NCBI GenBank assembly: GCA_946615495.1
Contig: CAMOHY010000128.1
Span: forward strand, 1-6,473
DNA length: 6,473 bases
Direction: 5' to 3'
Source of the DNA: an uncultured Clostridia bacterium
Lineage (GTDB): Bacteria; Bacillota; Clostridia; Christensenellales; Aristaeellaceae
The number at the start of each line of letters is the position of its first letter. The first letter of the stretch is position 1. This document shows, in pieces, positions 5,071 to 6,473 of the stretch. A program made the translations under genes and the position numbers. A model generated the notes under the pieces. That model ran no database searches. It saw only the letters and a program-made list of their open reading frames with translations, and had not been told where the DNA came from.

Positions 5071-6172
5071 GATTGAGCATTTGAAAAAGGAATACCCCAA
5101 CGTCACGCCGCTCAAGGACGTTTCCGTGGAAATTCACGATGGCGATGTAATTTCGGTCATCGGGCCGTCCGGCACGGGCAAAAGCACCTTGCTTCGCTGC
5201 ATCAACCAGATGGAAAAGCCCACCTCCGGCCACGTATGGGTGGACGGCGTGGATATTACGGACAAAAAATGCAATATCAATAAAGTGCGGCAGAAGATGG
5301 GCATGGTGTTCCAATCCTTCAACCTGTTTGGCCATTTGACGGTGATTGAAAACATTATGCTCTCTCCCATGGATTTGCTGGGAAAGAGCAAGCAGGAAGC
5401 TTACGACGAGGGCATGCGGCTGCTTCGTATGGTGGGGTTGGCAGAAAAAGCGCTCAATTACCCCGACGAGCTGTCCGGCGGCCAGAAGCAGCGCATTGCC
5501 ATTGCCCGCACCCTGGCCATGGACCCGGACGTGATCTTGCTGGACGAGCCCACCAGCGCCTTGGACCCCACCATGGTGGGCGAAGTGCAGGCCGTTATCC
5601 GGGAGCTGGCGAAAACCGGCAAAACCATGATGATCGTCACCCACGAAATGAACTTCGCCCGGGCCATTTCCAACCGCGTGTTCTATATGGACGAGGGCGG
5701 CATCTACGAGGACGGCACGCCGGAGCAGATTTTTGAGCATCCGCAGCGGGAAAACACCCGGCGCTTCATCCAGAAGCTGAAGGTGCTGGAGCTGAACATC
5801 GAAAGCCGGGATTACGACTTCCTGGGCATGGCGGGGCAAATTGACGCCTACTGCAATAAAAGCCAAATTCCTCCGAAGCTGGCCAACCGCATTCAGCTTG
5901 CCTTTGAGGAAACCATGCAGCTGCTTCTTCCCCGGCTGGACAGCCCGCGTATCCAGGCCGTTTGCGAATACTCCGAGGCTGAGGAAAGCGCGGAATGGAC
6001 CATCCGCTATGGCGGCCCGCGCCTGGATGCGACCGCCGATGGGGACGACCTGGCCCTGGCCGTGCTGGGCGGCATGACGCAGGCCATGGATTACGCCTGG
6101 CAGGAGAGCGAAGAAATGCCCAACCAGATGCGCTTGAAGCTGAGCGCGGAAGCAAATCGCCACCTTAAATAA
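5063..6172 (+). CDS. Amino acid ABC transporter ATP-binding protein (GlnQ-type) with an RsbW-like C-terminal extension
   Basis: This 369-aa protein is the cytosolic motor of the importer encoded just upstream. Residues 1-240 are a complete GlnQ/HisP-type ATPase: Walker A GPSGTGKST (34-42), Q-loop Gln84, signature LSGGQKQR (137-144), Walker B VILLDE (157-162) with catalytic Glu162, D-loop SALD (165-168) and switch His194. All catalytic residues are present, so it should hydrolyse ATP. GlnQ proteins normally end near residue 240-250; here the usual closing segment EQIFEHPQ (221-228) is followed by about 129 more residues, described separately. The start at 5063 lies inside the end of the permease gene with a good ribosome binding site. 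Being last before a terminator and overlapping the permease gene, it is almost certainly dedicated to that transporter. The substrate cannot be read from the ATPase. Confidence 0.93.
   Translation: MIKIEHLKKEYPNVTPLKDVSVEIHDGDVISVIGPSGTGKSTLLRCINQMEKPTSGHVWVDGVDITDKKCNINKVRQKMGMVFQSFNLFGHLTVIENIMLSPMDLLGKSKQEAYDEGMRLLRMVGLAEKALNYPDELSGGQKQRIAIARTLAMDPDVILLDEPTSALDPTMVGEVQAVIRELAKTGKTMMIVTHEMNFARAISNRVFYMDEGGIYEDGTPEQIFEHPQRENTRRFIQKLKVLELNIESRDYDFLGMAGQIDAYCNKSQIPPKLANRIQLAFEETMQLLLPRLDSPRIQAVCEYSEAEESAEWTIRYGGPRLDATADGDDLALAVLGGMTQAMDYAWQESEEMPNQMRLKLSAEANRHLK
5783..6169 (+). other. Extension of the ATPase resembling a degenerate RsbW/SpoIIAB (HATPase_c_2) domain
   Basis: Residues 241-369 of the ATPase have the layout of RsbW-family anti-sigma kinases. 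IPPKLANRIQLAFEE (269-283) looks like the helix leading into the N box, LAxEE. EWTIRYGGPRLDAT (311-324) sits where the strand and G1 box (I-D-x-G-x-P-F-D-P in the family) fall. MDYAW (342-346) and NQMRLKL (354-360) match the closing D-x-x-x-Y and G-N-x-L-x-L strands. The ATP-handling residues look lost: the N-box Asn position holds Gln286 or Leu287, the G1 Asp holds Arg315 or Tyr316, and the glycines of the ATP lid are absent. I infer a pseudokinase that binds a partner instead of phosphorylating it; the STAS protein of this operon is the obvious candidate. A regulatory domain of another family cannot be excluded. Confidence 0.6.
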
Positions 6173-6180
6173 CTTTACAC

Positions 6181-6240
6181 CCCAAAATTGTGAGCGAGTT
6201 TGGGATTATATCTCCACTATGCTTACAGAAACGGGAGATA
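6181..6240 (+). other. Two small hairpins in the 3' untranslated region
   Basis: CCCAAA (6181-6186) pairs with TTTGGG (6199-6204) around a 12-nt loop, and TATCTCC (6209-6215) pairs with GGAGATA (6234-6240) around an 18-nt loop. Both stems are perfect but have no T-run. They lie between the ATPase stop codon and the terminator and may stabilise the 3' end of the mRNA. Short stems like these can also arise by chance. Confidence 0.4.
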
Positions 6241-6251
6241 AATGGACACGC

Positions 6252-6288
6252 GCCACCCTTTCCGGCAAAACCGGCAGGGCGGCTTTTT
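6252..6288 (+). terminator. Rho-independent terminator of the operon
   Basis: The left arm (6252-6265) pairs with the right arm (6271-6283): GCC with GGC, CCC with GGG, T with A, then CCGG with CCGG. There is one A-C mismatch, a small internal loop and a CAAAA loop. TTTTT (6284-6288) follows directly, and after GC comes TTT. It lies about 80 nt past the ATPase stop codon and ends the operon. Confidence 0.88.
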
Positions 6289-6336
6289 GCTTTGGAACGC
6301 TTTTCCATCGCTCCTTAAAACTTTTCATCCCGGCGC

Positions 6337-6365
6337 TTGTAAGGCGTGCGTTTGCATGTTATAAT
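6337..6365 (+). promoter_or_regulatory. Extended -10 promoter of the next transcription unit
   Basis: TTGTAA (6337-6342, 4/6 match to the -35 consensus) and a perfect TATAAT (6360-6365) are separated by exactly 17 bp, and TGT precedes the -10 to give TGnTATAAT. The architecture is nearly the same as the promoter at 321-349, supporting both. Transcription should start about 6371-6373. Confidence 0.78.
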
Positions 6366-6370
6366 GATGA

Positions 6371-6467
6371 GTGCACGGGCGAAGCCGTGGCGCGTCTCGG
6401 CGGGCCCCGAAGGGTCAAGCGGCGGGCGTTCTGGTATGGGGTATGCCCTGAAACGAGGGAAAAACGC
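6371..6467 (+). promoter_or_regulatory. Structured GC-rich 5' leader of the downstream gene
   Basis: About 95 nt separate the predicted transcription start from the next start codon. They contain at least two hairpins: CACGG/CCGTG at 6374-6389 and GGCCC/GGGTC with a CGAA loop at 6403-6416 (one G-T pair). I could not match it to a known riboswitch, T-box, SRP RNA, tmRNA or tRNA pattern. It may be regulatory or simply a GC-rich leader. Confidence 0.35.
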
Positions 6468-6473
6468 ATGTTT
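6468..6473 (+). CDS. Start of an unidentified gene, cut by the window edge
   Basis: Only ATG TTT is visible. The start is supported by GAGGGA (6455-6460) 7 nt upstream and by the promoter at 6337-6365. Nothing can be said about the product. A second frame, from ATG at 6364 or 6367, is also open to the edge but begins within or right after the -10 box with no ribosome binding site, so it is less likely. Confidence 0.55.

Noticed and set aside
5006..6163. 385-codon open frame on the - strand opposite the ATPase
   Set aside because: The + frame carries every ABC ATPase motif. The antisense product has no recognisable domain and shows the same shadow composition.
6186..6196. AATTGTGAGCG, identical to half of the E. 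coli lac operator
   Set aside because: The second half-site is missing, it sits after a stop codon and before a terminator, and the match is most simply explained by chance.
6242..6364. 40-codon frame starting ATG at 6242 after GGGAG
   Set aside because: The spacing is only 4 nt, and the frame runs through the Rho-independent terminator and into the next promoter.

Overview
The window is about 6.5 kb of moderately GC-rich DNA. It carries one four-gene operon on the + strand, flanked by non-coding sequence, and the first two codons of a further gene at the right edge. Purine-rich ribosome binding sites (AAGGAGG type), extended -10 promoters (TGnTATAAT), a SpoIIAA-like STAS protein and a GlnP-type permease fused to its binding domains all point to a Gram-positive anaerobe. 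An uncultured gut member of the Clostridia (Oscillospirales-like) is my best guess. That is an inference from style and content, not from a marker gene.

Layout. Positions 1-340 hold a perfect 19-nt palindrome at the very edge (probably a fragment of an interspersed palindromic repeat), a weak terminator-like hairpin and no supportable gene. A good extended -10 promoter (321-349) drives the operon: (1) a 98-aa STAS protein of the anti-sigma-factor-antagonist type (420-716); (2) a 141-aa membrane-anchored or secreted protein resembling DUF3574 (799-1224); (3) a 1249-aa polypeptide (1321-5070) with a signal peptide, eight alternating half-domains of the SBP_bac_3 amino-acid-binding family, and a HisM/GlnP-type permease domain; (4) a 369-aa GlnQ-type ABC ATPase (5063-6172) overlapping gene 3 by 8 nt. 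A Rho-independent terminator (6252-6288) follows. A second extended -10 promoter (6337-6365) and a structured leader then start another gene at 6468.

How the genes fit together. Genes 3 and 4 make a complete polar amino acid ABC importer in which the binding proteins are covalently attached to the permease, as in lactic-acid-bacterial GlnP but much longer. Two things are unusual. First, the binding chain starts with a lobe-2 half and ends with a lobe-1 half, so it is either four circularly permuted binding domains or three canonical ones plus a fourth split between the two ends. Second, the ATPase carries a roughly 129-aa C-terminal extension that reads like a degenerate RsbW/SpoIIAB (HATPase_c_2) domain. 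The natural partners of that fold are STAS proteins, and the first gene of this operon encodes one. I infer a transporter whose ATPase is controlled by a partner-switching module (STAS protein plus RsbW-like pseudokinase). This is the main candidate for an undescribed system. It rests on reading motifs by eye and has not been tested.
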